This document shows, one piece after another, positions 34,018 to 42,549 of a DNA stretch of 64,000 nucleotides. The first letter of the stretch is position 1; each line of letters begins with the position of its first letter. The position numbers and the translations under genes were made by a program. The DNA comes from Paenibacillus xylanexedens (GTDB lineage Bacteria; Bacillota; Bacilli; Paenibacillales; Paenibacillaceae), in the NCBI RefSeq assembly GCF_017874615.1, contig NZ_JAGIKV010000017.1:1-64000 (forward strand), read 5' to 3'. The notes beneath the pieces are model-generated. The model had not been told where the DNA came from and ran no database searches. It saw nothing but the letters and a program-made list of their open reading frames with translations.

Positions 34018-36018
34018 ATGAGCAAACAAGAAAACAGTAACTTAGCAAGCAACAAAAAAGGTAACGAAATAAACAGCCAAGCAAATGATCTGCAACCATC
34101 TAGTCATTCCATTGAGGTCCGTCTGCAAGGTGGCTCGATACGTTCTTACGAAGCAGGCATCACTGTAGGTGCGGTTGCCTCATCTATCAGCACAAGTCTT
34201 GGGAAACAGGCTATCGGCGGTATTGTAGATGGTCAAAATGTCGATCTCGATTGGGTGCTCCAGCAAGATTGCGAACTTTTTATCGTTACTTTAGAAAGTG
34301 CGGAAGGTCTGTATCGTTATCGTCACAGCGCAGCACATGTGCTCGCACAAGCACTCAAACGCATCTACGGTGCAGAACAAGTGAAACTGGGTATCGGCCC
34401 AGTCATTGAAGATGGATTCTATTACGATGTTGATCTGGAGCATGCCTTGTCCATCAGTGATTTGGCTGCCATTGAACGGGAAATGAACAAAATTATTCAG
34501 GAAAATGAAAAGATCAGTCGGCGGGTCGTTAGCCGGGAAGAAGCCCTCCGTATCTTCGGAGAAATCCAGGACCCTTACAAGCTTGAACTCATTCAGGATT
34601 TGCCAGAGGACGCCGAGCTTTCGATCTATGATCAAGGAGAGTTCTTCGATCTGTGTCGCGGCCCCCATCTTCCATCCACTGGTCGGATCAAAGCGTTCAA
34701 GCTGTTGAATGTAGCTGGTGCGTACTGGCGGGGTAACTCGGATAATAAGATGCTGCAACGCATCTACGGTACTGCTTTCCCGAACAAAGCCCAACTGGAT
34801 GAACATCTGCACATGCTCGAAGAAGCGAAGAAACGAGATCACCGTAAACTTGGCAAAGAGCTTGAACTGTTCATGTTCTCCGAAGAAGCTCCCGGCATGC
34901 CCTTCTATCTGCCCAAAGGCATGACTGTTCGCACTGAACTGGAGCAATTCTCCCGTGAGCTGCAATTACAGGAAGGTTATCAGGAAGTTCGGACTCCTCT
35001 CATGATGAACAACCGGCTGTGGGAGCAATCCGGCCACTGGGAGCATTACAAGGACAACATGTATTTCTCCGAAGTGGACGATGCCACTTTTGCACTGAAA
35101 CCGATGAACTGTCCTGGGCACATGCTGATCTTCAAAAACACACTCCATTCCTATCGCGAATTACCGATTCGCATGATGGAATTTGGTCAGGTTCACCGTC
35201 ATGAATTCTCAGGTGCCCTGAACGGCATGATGCGTGTGCGGACATTCTGCCAGGATGATGCCCATCTCTACGTCATGCCAGAGCAGATCGAGGACGAGAT
35301 CAATCAGGCGATCTCACTGATCGGACGTATGTACGATATCTTTGGGTTCGAATATAAGATTGAATTGTCCACTCGTCCGGAAGATTCCATGGGATCGGAA
35401 GAGCTGTGGGATCAAGCGGAACGCGCATTGCAAAATGTACTAGATCGTCGGGGCGTGGAGTATCGCATTAACGAAGGGGACGGTGCCTTTTATGGACCGA
35501 AAATTGACTTTCATATCCTTGATGCGCTGAAGCGAAGCTGGCAGTGCGGAACAATCCAGCTTGATTTTCAAATGCCGGAGAAGTTCGACCTCACTTACAT
35601 TGGCGAGGATAGCCTGAAACACCGTCCGGTCGTGATCCATCGTGCCATCTATGGTTCCATCGATCGTTTCATCGGCATCCTGACTGAGCACTATGCAGGA
35701 GCGTTCCCACTCTGGCTCGCACCTGTACAAGTGAAGCTCCTACCTGTATCAGATCATTACGCAGACTATGCACTCCAAGTACAGAGCGAGCTCCGAGCTG
35801 CGGGCATTCGGGTAGAAACAGATCTGCGCAGCGAGAAGCTCGGGTACAAGATCCGTGAAGCCCAGATGGAAAAAGTGCCTTATTCGCTCGTACTTGGTGA
35901 GAATGAGAAAAATGCCTCATCTGCCTCTGTCCGTGCATACGGTCAGGGAGATCAAGGCATTCAACGTATTGAAGCTGTTATTGAAATGATCCAACAAGCT
36001 GTAAAAGCAAAAGTATAA
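34018..36018 (+). CDS. thrS: Threonyl-tRNA synthetase
   Basis: A 666-residue class II synthetase charging tRNA-Thr. Domains in order are an N-terminal TGS (about 30-95), the editing/SAD domain with HSAAHVLAQALKRIYG and YDQGEFFDLCRGPHLPSTGRIKAFKLL, the catalytic core with zinc ligands in MNCPGHM and RHEFSGALNGMMRVRTFCQDD, GTIQLDFQMPEKFDL, and the C-terminal anticodon-binding domain. ATG 34018 follows GGAGAG; an earlier in-frame codon at 33982 lies inside the terminator T-run. The first 30 residues are Ser/Asn/Lys-rich. Control is by the T-box leader. Confidence 0.96.
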   Translation: MSKQENSNLASNKKGNEINSQANDLQPSSHSIEVRLQGGSIRSYEAGITVGAVASSISTSLGKQAIGGIVDGQNVDLDWVLQQDCELFIVTLESAEGLYRYRHSAAHVLAQALKRIYGAEQVKLGIGPVIEDGFYYDVDLEHALSISDLAAIEREMNKIIQENEKISRRVVSREEALRIFGEIQDPYKLELIQDLPEDAELSIYDQGEFFDLCRGPHLPSTGRIKAFKLLNVAGAYWRGNSDNKMLQRIYGTAFPNKAQLDEHLHMLEEAKKRDHRKLGKELELFMFSEEAPGMPFYLPKGMTVRTELEQFSRELQLQEGYQEVRTPLMMNNRLWEQSGHWEHYKDNMYFSEVDDATFALKPMNCPGHMLIFKNTLHSYRELPIRMMEFGQVHRHEFSGALNGMMRVRTFCQDDAHLYVMPEQIEDEINQAISLIGRMYDIFGFEYKIELSTRPEDSMGSEELWDQAERALQNVLDRRGVEYRINEGDGAFYGPKIDFHILDALKRSWQCGTIQLDFQMPEKFDLTYIGEDSLKHRPVVIHRAIYGSIDRFIGILTEHYAGAFPLWLAPVQVKLLPVSDHYADYALQVQSELRAAGIRVETDLRSEKLGYKIREAQMEKVPYSLVLGENEKNASSASVRAYGQGDQGIQRIEAVIEMIQQAVKAKV

Positions 36019-36065
36019 AAGATGTAACGACTCTATTCATGGGTCACTCATCAGCTTGTGCTGAA

Positions 36066-36929
36066 TTACAACTTCTCGTCATCTCTTAGCCCCACCTGTT
36101 CTTCGCTCCACGTCCAGAAACGCTCAGCTGAAGCATCGTCAACGGCATGTGCCTTCAGCTGCTGCTCTTTCTGTTGATAGAAGTAACGACCGGTGAGCCC
36201 GACAACTTCAGGGCTTGTGGCCAGATAAACAGCCGTTCGCGCCCCTTCTTCAGGGGACAGAAAGAATGGAAGTTTACCTGCAAACGCCATAATACGTGTG
36301 CCAAATCCGGTATTACGATCTACGCCAATACTCGTTCCCACCGCACCAGGGTGTAGACAGTTCACTGTGACAGACGTACCTGACAGTTTGCTAGCCAGTG
36401 CACGAGTGAACAGCACGTTCGCCAGTTTGGATTGAGCATAACTTTTGATCGGATTATAACCTTTGTGCAGATGTGGATCTTCGAAGTGGATTTTGCCGGC
36501 CTTGTAGGCACCTGACGAAACGTTCACAACCCGTCCCTGCTTCGCAGCTTTCAGAGGTTCTATCAAAAGTAAGGTCAGCAGGAAATGTCCCAGATGGTTA
36601 ATACCGATACTTTGTTCGAACCCGTCTGAGGTTTCCTTCCGCTTAACCATCACTACCCCCGCATTATTAACCAGAACGTCAAGGCGATCATGACGCTCGC
36701 GGAATGTGCGGGCAAACTGGCGTATACTTTCGAGTGAACCCAGGTCACACAGCATCAATTCAATCGCAGAAGAGCCGGACTGACGCACAGCTTCCTGAAG
36801 AGCCTCCTGTCCGCGCTTCTCACTGCGGCATGCCATGATTACGCGATATCCTTGTCTTGCAAGTTCAATGGTGGTTGCCAACCCCATACCTGAGTTAGCT
36901 CCTGTTACAATTGCTGTCTGATTGGACAT
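36066..36929 (-). CDS. Short-chain dehydrogenase (retinol-dehydrogenase-like SDR)
   Basis: A 287-residue classical SDR oxidoreductase. TGANSGMG near residue 9 is the NAD(P) loop, NNAG and the strand-5 serine of VVNVSSGAYKAG follow, and the catalytic tyrosine and lysine are in SYAQSKLAN. The Arg-rich loop after strand 2 (MACRSEKRGQEA) indicates NADPH. The ATG at 36929 has GAAGGGAAG upstream and is preferred over a longer frame starting at 37031. The substrate is unknown. It is divergent from the HEPN-like gene. Confidence 0.9.
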   Translation of the reverse strand: MSNQTAIVTGANSGMGLATTIELARQGYRVIMACRSEKRGQEALQEAVRQSGSSAIELMLCDLGSLESIRQFARTFRERHDRLDVLVNNAGVVMVKRKETSDGFEQSIGINHLGHFLLTLLLIEPLKAAKQGRVVNVSSGAYKAGKIHFEDPHLHKGYNPIKSYAQSKLANVLFTRALASKLSGTSVTVNCLHPGAVGTSIGVDRNTGFGTRIMAFAGKLPFFLSPEEGARTAVYLATSPEVVGLTGRYFYQQKEQQLKAHAVDDASAERFWTWSEEQVGLRDDEKL

Positions 36930-37033
36930 GAGGTACTTCCCTTCTGAACCTGAGGTTCCGAAATTAGAGGCGCGACGACGGACAATATGAGATAATGATA
37001 GGATCACATCTCGGTTTCCATGGGAGGACAAGT

Positions 37034-37576
37034 ATGCTGACCAAAGAAGATTTTAAAAAAGTTAAACGACAAGCCAAACTTGAAATCGCACTACTCGAAC
37101 AGGAATATCAGGAAATCTTGCAGAACGTTGATTCTACGCTGTATGAAAAATACGGTATTTGGGATAAAGAAGAAACATGTGAGCTCACCCGAAAACGTAA
37201 AAACCGAAGATATGCTTCACTAGTCATCGAATTATGCGCCATTATTGAACAAATGTTACATCAACTGTACAGAGACGTATATCAGAAAAAGTTTAATTCG
37301 ACCCAGCTGATGAAAACTCCTGCCTACCGTGCACGCTCCAATATGGAGATTATTCAGGCCGAACTCAGTAAAGAGTTCATTGCTCTGGAATCCGAAAAAG
37401 AACACTTTGCTGAAGCCCTTAGTCTGGTGTTTCAGACGAGGAACAAACTTGTTCATGAACACTTCTCGTTTGTCACCATCGTTAAGGACGGCAGTAATGA
37501 AGAAGAAACGTTCGAAGCACTGCTCCATACGGTAAAAAAATATAGAAAACACTTGAAATATAATCGCCCTGAATAA
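37034..37576 (+). CDS. HEPN-like helical protein with RNxxxH motif
   Basis: A 180-residue all-helical, highly charged protein. TRNKLVHEHF near residue 138 fits the RNxxxH catalytic signature of HEPN ribonucleases, and the preceding long helices (LVIELCAIIEQMLHQLYRDVY) fit the HEPN bundle. The N-terminus (KKVKRQAKLEIALLEQEYQEIL) is a predicted coiled coil. No partner nucleotidyltransferase or antitoxin gene is adjacent; the neighbours are an SDR and a metallo-hydrolase gene. GGGAGG lies six bases ahead of the ATG. Ribonuclease activity is inferred only from the motif. Confidence 0.65.
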   Translation: MLTKEDFKKVKRQAKLEIALLEQEYQEILQNVDSTLYEKYGIWDKEETCELTRKRKNRRYASLVIELCAIIEQMLHQLYRDVYQKKFNSTQLMKTPAYRARSNMEIIQAELSKEFIALESEKEHFAEALSLVFQTRNKLVHEHFSFVTIVKDGSNEEETFEALLHTVKKYRKHLKYNRPE

Positions 37577-37601
37577 CAACAATCATCGCTAAAAAATATA
37601 A

Positions 37602-37635
37602 GGAGGTGTACCGGACTACGGTCCGGATCATCATG
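37602..37635 (+). promoter_or_regulatory. Ribosome site and start codon bridged by a UACG tetraloop hairpin
   Basis: GGAGG (37602-37606) is 26 bases from ATG 37633. Between them CCGGAC (37611-37616), loop TACG, and GTCCGG (37621-37626) form a six-base stem with the extra-stable C(UACG)G tetraloop. Folding would bring the ribosome site to about ten bases from the start codon. Confidence 0.6.
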
Positions 37636-38364
37636 AGCCATCCAACAACTTCGATTACTGTGCTAAATCTCCAGATTCCCACACCTTCCGGGAACAGCCC
37701 CATATTCCCCGTCATGCTTAGTGATGTAGATGGCGTTACCTTGGTGGATACAGGCATGATTGGACAATTCGCTGAACTTCAATCCGCATTGGAACAAGAG
37801 GGCGTACAGCTCTCGGACGTCAAACGTGTGATTATTACTCATCAGGACATCGATCATATCGGTAACGTGGGTGCTCTGCTGGATGCCATCCCTGATCTGG
37901 AAATCTGGGCACATGCCGATGAGATTCCATATCTAACCGGTGAGAAGCCTTTGATCAAATTCACACCTGAACGTCGTGCTCTGCTGCCCGCGCCCGTTTT
38001 GGCACTGGCAGATCAACTGCTCTTGCAGCTACCTGAAGTGAACATTAGCAGAACGCTGGCAGACGGGGACATATTACCCCTTCAAGGTGGTACACAGGTC
38101 ATTCATACACCGGGACATACACCAGGTCATATCTGCCTGTATTTCGGGGAGCAACAGTTCCTGCTCGCTGCCGATGAACTTCGTGTGGTCGATGATGAAC
38201 TGGTTGGCCCTGCACCACAAGCGACACCGGACATGCCTGAAGCGTTGCGAAGCCTGAAGAAACTGACCGACCTTAAGCTCAATAAGGTTCTCTGTTATCA
38301 CGGTGGAGAGTACATGAATGATCCGGCTCAGCGTATTGCCACACTTGCGGAGAGCGCAGAGTAA
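37633..38364 (+). CDS. Metallo-beta-lactamase fold hydrolase
   Basis: A 243-residue metal hydrolase of the MBL superfamily. The metal motif HxHxDH is replaced by THQDIDHIGN (THQDIDH), with further ligands in IHTPGHTPGHICLYF and CYHGGEYM. The first His of the canonical HxHxDH is therefore Thr-His-Gln-Asp-Ile-Asp-His, which is common in the YflN/glyoxalase II-like subgroup. ATG 37633 begins MSHPTTS; a GTG at 37606 overlaps the ribosome site itself. The substrate is unknown. A terminator follows at 38489. Confidence 0.87.
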   Translation: MSHPTTSITVLNLQIPTPSGNSPIFPVMLSDVDGVTLVDTGMIGQFAELQSALEQEGVQLSDVKRVIITHQDIDHIGNVGALLDAIPDLEIWAHADEIPYLTGEKPLIKFTPERRALLPAPVLALADQLLLQLPEVNISRTLADGDILPLQGGTQVIHTPGHTPGHICLYFGEQQFLLAADELRVVDDELVGPAPQATPDMPEALRSLKKLTDLKLNKVLCYHGGEYMNDPAQRIATLAESAE

Positions 38365-38488
38365 GTAAAGAACGCGGACTTGTGAGTATTTTTGGAATGA
38401 CACAAGCATCCTGTTAACGTTGTTTCTCTTCGTGCAGCATTGTGCGTTGTAGCTCATTCAAGATTAGGATGACACATACATTACAATC

Positions 38489-38533
38489 AAGGAGCTGTCC
38501 CATAAGTCATGAATTTGACGGGGACAGCTCCTT
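38489..38533 (+). terminator. Terminator after the metallo-hydrolase gene
   Basis: AAGGAGCTGTCCC (38489-38501) pairs with GGGGACAGCTCCTT (38520-38533) around an 18-base loop, followed by TAATTAATT. The rest of the 38365-39140 gap holds the family 2 palindrome and no open frame. Confidence 0.8.
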
Positions 38534-38781
38534 TAATTAATTAACAACGCACTTCTACTACTCTACTGCACTGGTGTTGACCGTATGGTAGCACCTATTG
38601 CGCACGCTATTCATACAGTATGCACGCAGTATCTTATATTGAACTACGACATGTGCACAGTATCTTTCCCCTGCCCGTTTGGCAAAACAATTCACCGGAA
38701 AACCGTAACGTAAGTGTCTACTTATTGACTGAGGTCCGTCTCTAACGAATTGGGCACAGTCTAAACGTTATACTTGTTTTG

Positions 38782-38975
38782 TAACGAGTCTCAGACACCC
38801 TATACGCAGTAATTTGAGTATCAAGATTTTCTAACGAACTCCAGACACCTTAGTTACTCATTTCGTTGGTTTTTCTGCAGGTTTCGAGTGAATTTTGGCT
38901 ATATAAACGTGGCTGAGGTTCGTTAAATTCTACGAACGCCACCAAACCTCTATTTAAGGTGCGTCAGGTTCTTTA
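38782..38975. repeat. 193-bp imperfect palindrome with four TAACGAA motifs (family 2, copy 2)
   Basis: Motifs begin at 38782 and 38832 on the plus strand and at 38925 and 38975 on the minus strand. The 50-93-50 spacing is nearly identical to copy 1. The motif is TAACGARYCTCAGACACC and variants. An extra, weaker motif (TAACGAATTGGGCAC) starts at 38743. The gap from 38540 to 38740 may contain a decayed end of family 1 (TATTGAACTACGACATGTGCAC near 38638), which is weak. Confidence 0.82.
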
Positions 38976-39140
38976 GAAAAATTTTATTTAGAGCGATTCA
39001 GATTCAGGGCACTTCAGGGCTTTGGCTTACGTTAAGCGGCAACCGTTCATTTTAAACTCACTCCATCCACTACCTTACGGGGAGACGAGTTCGGTTCGAC
39101 GTTGTCCTACAACACTGATTTTCTTTCCCCTGACCCCGAC

Positions 39141-40352
39141 TCAACTCTCCGGAGTAAGTACAATCAGCTTGTCATCCCCATCTCGTGGTGATCCCCGTCC
39201 ATCCCGATTGTTCGTAAGCACATACAACTTCCCGTCCTCACCAGCACTCACATTGCGAATCCGGCCCCATTCATCTTCGAAGATGGGTTCCACCTTCTCC
39301 ACCTGTGTGCCATCTTCCGAAAAAGTGACCTTCAGCAGCTGCTCTCCACGCAGATTTGCAGCAATCAGTGATCCAGCCCAAGGTCCTTCTTCTACAAAAG
39401 CTACACCAGACGGCGCCCATGTATCGTTCCCACTATGTGCAAGCGGAGCCTGATATGCGCCATTGTCATCGTCGTCTCCCTCCACCTCAGGCCAGCCATA
39501 ATTCTCACCGGCCACAATCCGGTTAATCTCATCATGATTACGCTGACCATGTTCGGTAGAATAGAGGTAACCGTTGTCCGGATTCCATGCCAGTCCCTGT
39601 GCGTTGCGGTGTCCCATACTGTATACAGGTGAATTCGGCCATGGGTTGTCTGCCGGGATCGATCCGTCGAGACCTATCCGCAATATTTTACCTCCAAGGC
39701 TATCTTTGTTCTGTGACAGTTCCGGTTCATAACGCTCACCTGTCGTGATATAGAGCAACTTGTCCGGGCCAATTTTAATCCGCCCACCGTTATGATTCGT
39801 TCCGCCTGGAATGTTACCAAGCAACTCTTGATCTATGACCGCTTTACCATCATTCACCTTGAGACGTAACACTCGATTGGCAATGTCGTCGCCTTCCAGA
39901 TAGGAGTGATATGCATACAAGTAACCGTTATCCTCGAAGTCCGGATCAGCTGCAAGACCCAACAGACCTCCTTCACCTTCTTCATTAAACGGGGCTGAGA
40001 ATTCAATCAGTGGTTCAGGGGCTAGTTTTCCATCCTCAATGACCCGAATCGCACCAGGGCGTTCCGTTACAAACATCCGACCATCAGGCACACTCACAAT
40101 CTCCCATGGTGCATTCAGTCCTTCAACCAGAACAGATGGCTGATACGGAATAACCGTCTCTCCCTGCGCTCCACTCTCATTTCCACTTGCACCGGTATTG
40201 CCTCCGTTGGCCGTCTGTCCCTGACCTGTTCCCTGTCCCTGAGACGTCTGCTCTGTTCCTCCCGTAGAAGGTTCGCCTGAAGAACATGACGTGGTTAACA
40301 GTGCCACACTTAATAATGAAGCATACAGCGGAACGGTTACTCGATTATTCAT
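39141..40352 (-). CDS. PQQ-dependent sugar dehydrogenase-type lipoprotein
   Basis: A 403-residue exported lipoprotein: signal peptide with lipobox TTSC near residue 20, then a Gly/Thr/Gln-rich linker (about 25-60), then a six-bladed propeller of the soluble glucose/sorbosone dehydrogenase family. Marks are LNAPWEIVSVPDGRMFVTERPG, GEGGLLGLAADPDF, GTNHNGGRIKIGPDKLLYITTGE, GHRNAQGLAWNPDNG and STEHGQRNHDEIN, which carry the expected PQQ and Ca ligands (the His of NHNGGRI, the Arg of GHRNAQG). Some family members lack PQQ activity. ATG 40352 is preceded by GGGAG. A promoter candidate is TTGAAG-16-TATACA at 40383-40410. Confidence 0.9.
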   Translation of the reverse strand: MNNRVTVPLYASLLSVALLTTSCSSGEPSTGGTEQTSQGQGTGQGQTANGGNTGASGNESGAQGETVIPYQPSVLVEGLNAPWEIVSVPDGRMFVTERPGAIRVIEDGKLAPEPLIEFSAPFNEEGEGGLLGLAADPDFEDNGYLYAYHSYLEGDDIANRVLRLKVNDGKAVIDQELLGNIPGGTNHNGGRIKIGPDKLLYITTGERYEPELSQNKDSLGGKILRIGLDGSIPADNPWPNSPVYSMGHRNAQGLAWNPDNGYLYSTEHGQRNHDEINRIVAGENYGWPEVEGDDDDNGAYQAPLAHSGNDTWAPSGVAFVEEGPWAGSLIAANLRGEQLLKVTFSEDGTQVEKVEPIFEDEWGRIRNVSAGEDGKLYVLTNNRDGRGSPRDGDDKLIVLTPES

Positions 40353-40614
40353 GATTACATCTCCCTTCGTATTTTGTTCTTCTGTATAAAATAAATAAGT
40401 CAAGCTTCAACGTATTATTAATGGATTGCTCTCTATTGTTGTGGTGTTATTATTCATCTGTTAAGCGGTTTCGCCCTGTATTACCCTTCATACCAGCCGC
40501 TTAAACCGAGAATTCAAGGTATTCCGAGGATATGAAATCACCGCAGTTTGGAATTCCATCATAATCTTTTATAATAGAAGGATAGTATGAATGGAAAGGT
40601 GGACAACTACACTT

Positions 40615-41703
40615 ATGAATCAAAACCCTTTATCTCGTCTTGAAGCCGATCTGTCCGGGCAAGGATTGGACGCCATGCTGATCACAGATCCAAAACATAT
40701 CTACTATTTAACTGGATTTGCGAGCAATCCGCATGAACGCTTCCTCGGTCTGGTTCTCGCACGTGGCGAAGAGCCCCTGTTGATTGTACCTGCGCTTGAT
40801 GCTGAAGCTGCCGCAGCCGCTTCCTCGGTATCCAATATTGCCGCTCACACGGATACGGATAATCCATACGCTTTGTTTGATCGTTATCAGGGGCGCTTGG
40901 GCCGGGTTGGTCTCGAAAAAGAATACGTAACGGTCGCACGTTATGAACAACTGACGGCCGCTCTTGGTGCTACCAGCTTTGAAGATGTTGGCCCCCTGCT
41001 TCGCACATTACGTGTAAAAAAAACACCGGATGAGGTAGCCCGCATTCGCCACGCCATTTATCTGATTGAAGAAACATTGCGTCAAGGCCTCTCTCATGTT
41101 CGCACAGGTGTAACCGAGATCGAGCTTGTCGCCGAGATGGAGTATCAGATGAAAAAGCTGGGTGCCGATGGTCCTTCCTTTGACACCATGGTGCTCACGG
41201 GACCCAAAACAGGTCTGCCACACGGTACACCGGGTGAACGGAAACTGCAACATGGTGACCTGTTGATGTTTGACATGGGTGTGTATGCTGGAGGATATGC
41301 CTCGGATATCACACGTACATTCGCCTTTGGTGACATCTCTCCTGAACTCAAAACCATCTATAACACTGTGCTCGCAGCGAACGAAGCTGCTATCCAAATC
41401 GTGAAACCAGGCATTACCTGCGCCGAAGTGGATCGTGCAGCACGCCAGGTCACGGAAGAAGCGGGATACGGCGAGCGCTTTATGCATAGAGTAGGCCATG
41501 GATTGGGTATCGACGTACATGAGTATCCTTCTCTCCATGGAGAGAATATGGACATCCTGAATGAAGGTACCGTATTCACGATTGAACCGGGCATCTATAC
41601 CGCAGCAGGCGGCGTCCGTATCGAAGATGATGTAATTGTGACCGAGACGGGTATCGAAGTTCTGACGACATATCCAAAAGAACTGCAAATCCTTAGCGAC
41701 TAA
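40615..41703 (+). CDS. M24-family aminopeptidase (Xaa-Pro dipeptidase type)
   Basis: A 362-residue pita-bread metallopeptidase. The N-terminal creatinase-like domain (1-125; DAMLITDPKHIYYLTGF) is followed by the catalytic domain with metal ligands in MFDMGVYAGGYASDITRTF (two Asp), VGHGLGIDVHE (His), FTIEPGIY (Glu) and GGVRIEDDVIVTE (Glu). The sequence and length fit the YpdF/PapA-like Xaa-Pro peptidases of bacilli. ATG 40615 is chosen because AGGTGG lies 12 bases upstream; an in-frame ATG at 40591 has no site. Cytoplasmic. Confidence 0.93.
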   Translation: MNQNPLSRLEADLSGQGLDAMLITDPKHIYYLTGFASNPHERFLGLVLARGEEPLLIVPALDAEAAAAASSVSNIAAHTDTDNPYALFDRYQGRLGRVGLEKEYVTVARYEQLTAALGATSFEDVGPLLRTLRVKKTPDEVARIRHAIYLIEETLRQGLSHVRTGVTEIELVAEMEYQMKKLGADGPSFDTMVLTGPKTGLPHGTPGERKLQHGDLLMFDMGVYAGGYASDITRTFAFGDISPELKTIYNTVLAANEAAIQIVKPGITCAEVDRAARQVTEEAGYGERFMHRVGHGLGIDVHEYPSLHGENMDILNEGTVFTIEPGIYTAAGGVRIEDDVIVTETGIEVLTTYPKELQILSD

Positions 41704-41876
41704 TTCAATTGGATCTATGTCAAAAATAGCCCAGATACATCAATGCTCAGCTGATATTATGCATCATGAACTTAACTGCACGAAACTGCGCTGAACTGTT
41801 TTCAAAATAATATACTCTTTTCGCGTACGCCTCAGGCCTGTATACAGAAAAAGTAGCAAGTACACACGCGAACGCA

Positions 41877-41918
41877 AAAATCCCGCAAATCCATGAATAT
41901 CATGGGTTGCGGGATTTT
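41877..41918. terminator. Bidirectional terminator
   Basis: Left arm 41877-41895 and right arm 41901-41918 pair as AAAATCCCGCAA...TTGCGGGATTTT with an inner CATG pair. It separates the peptidase gene from a convergent small gene. The rest of the 41704-41992 gap shows nothing clear. Confidence 0.88.
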
Positions 41919-41992
41919 AATTAATACAAAGCATATCCTAAATTACTCCGTCTGCATTCTACGTAATTTTATTCCTGCTCACTCATTTACCG

Positions 41993-42346
41993 TTAGTCAA
42001 ACTCATGTGTGATATCCTGCCAAGACTCCAGCTGTGGCAGCTGTTGCTTCCCCCAGTAATCCAGAAACCATTGAATAATCCCAGTCGTATCTGTTGTGCT
42101 GCAGCTGTAATGCCGGAAACCGTCCTCGCCTTCCTGCAAACGAATCTCCGCCACCACCTGCCCTGGTTCCTCAAGCGCAGCAGCCTGCATATACATACTT
42201 CCCTCCACCAGCTCCGAAGGTACAAGTACTACGAATTCCTGCAATTCCAGATTGGAGATCAACTCCACCAATAACGAGGCATTAATGCTATCATTCTCGT
42301 AGGTTGTGCCATTGCTTTCCAGTGTATAACGCAGTGTAGAGTACAT
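41993..42346 (-). CDS. Small acidic protein of unknown function
   Basis: A 117-residue acidic soluble protein with alternating strands and helices (STLRYTLESNGTTYENDSIN; FVVLVPSELVEGSMYMQAAALEE) and a Trp-rich C-terminus (GIIQWFLDYWGKQQLPQLESWQDITHEFD). No signal, membrane segment or known motif is visible. AAGGGG lies upstream of the ATG with eight-base spacing. It is monocistronic between two convergent terminators. I do not recognise a family. Confidence 0.7.
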   Translation of the reverse strand: MYSTLRYTLESNGTTYENDSINASLLVELISNLELQEFVVLVPSELVEGSMYMQAAALEEPGQVVAEIRLQEGEDGFRHYSCSTTDTTGIIQWFLDYWGKQQLPQLESWQDITHEFD

Positions 42347-42473
42347 GTGCGATTCCCCTTTGTATGAAAATCATCGTTCCTAATGATACACGCTTATAAC
42401 GACAGGTCGTTTATATTATAACTTTTTCATAAAAATGTAAAAAGGATTTTTCTTGTTTCGGGTCTTTTCTATG

Positions 42474-42528
42474 AAAAAAACCCTTGCAGAGTCCGAATTA
42501 CAATTGACTGCGCAGAGGGGTTTTTTAA
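42474..42528 (-). terminator. Terminator of the queuosine-precursor transporter gene
   Basis: An imperfect stem pairs AAAACCCTTGCAGAGTC with GACTGCGCAGAGGGGTTTT. A and T runs flank it on both sides. Confidence 0.65.
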
Positions 42529-42549
42529 GTGATACTCTTTGAATATTGT

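Noticed and set aside
33982..34018. Extended N-terminus for thrS
   Set aside because: The codon at 33982 lies in the T-run of the T-box terminator, while ATG 34018 has a proper ribosome site.
34291..34965. Minus-strand open frame of 224 residues
   Set aside because: Antisense to thrS with no plausible start signal; a shadow of the synthetase gene.
38630..38665. A sixth copy of family 1
   Set aside because: Only TATTGAACTACGACATGTGCAC resembles an outer end; the match is too short and decayed to call.
41008..41688. Minus-strand open frame of 226 residues
   Set aside because: Antisense to the M24 peptidase, Cys- and His-rich without a recognisable fold.
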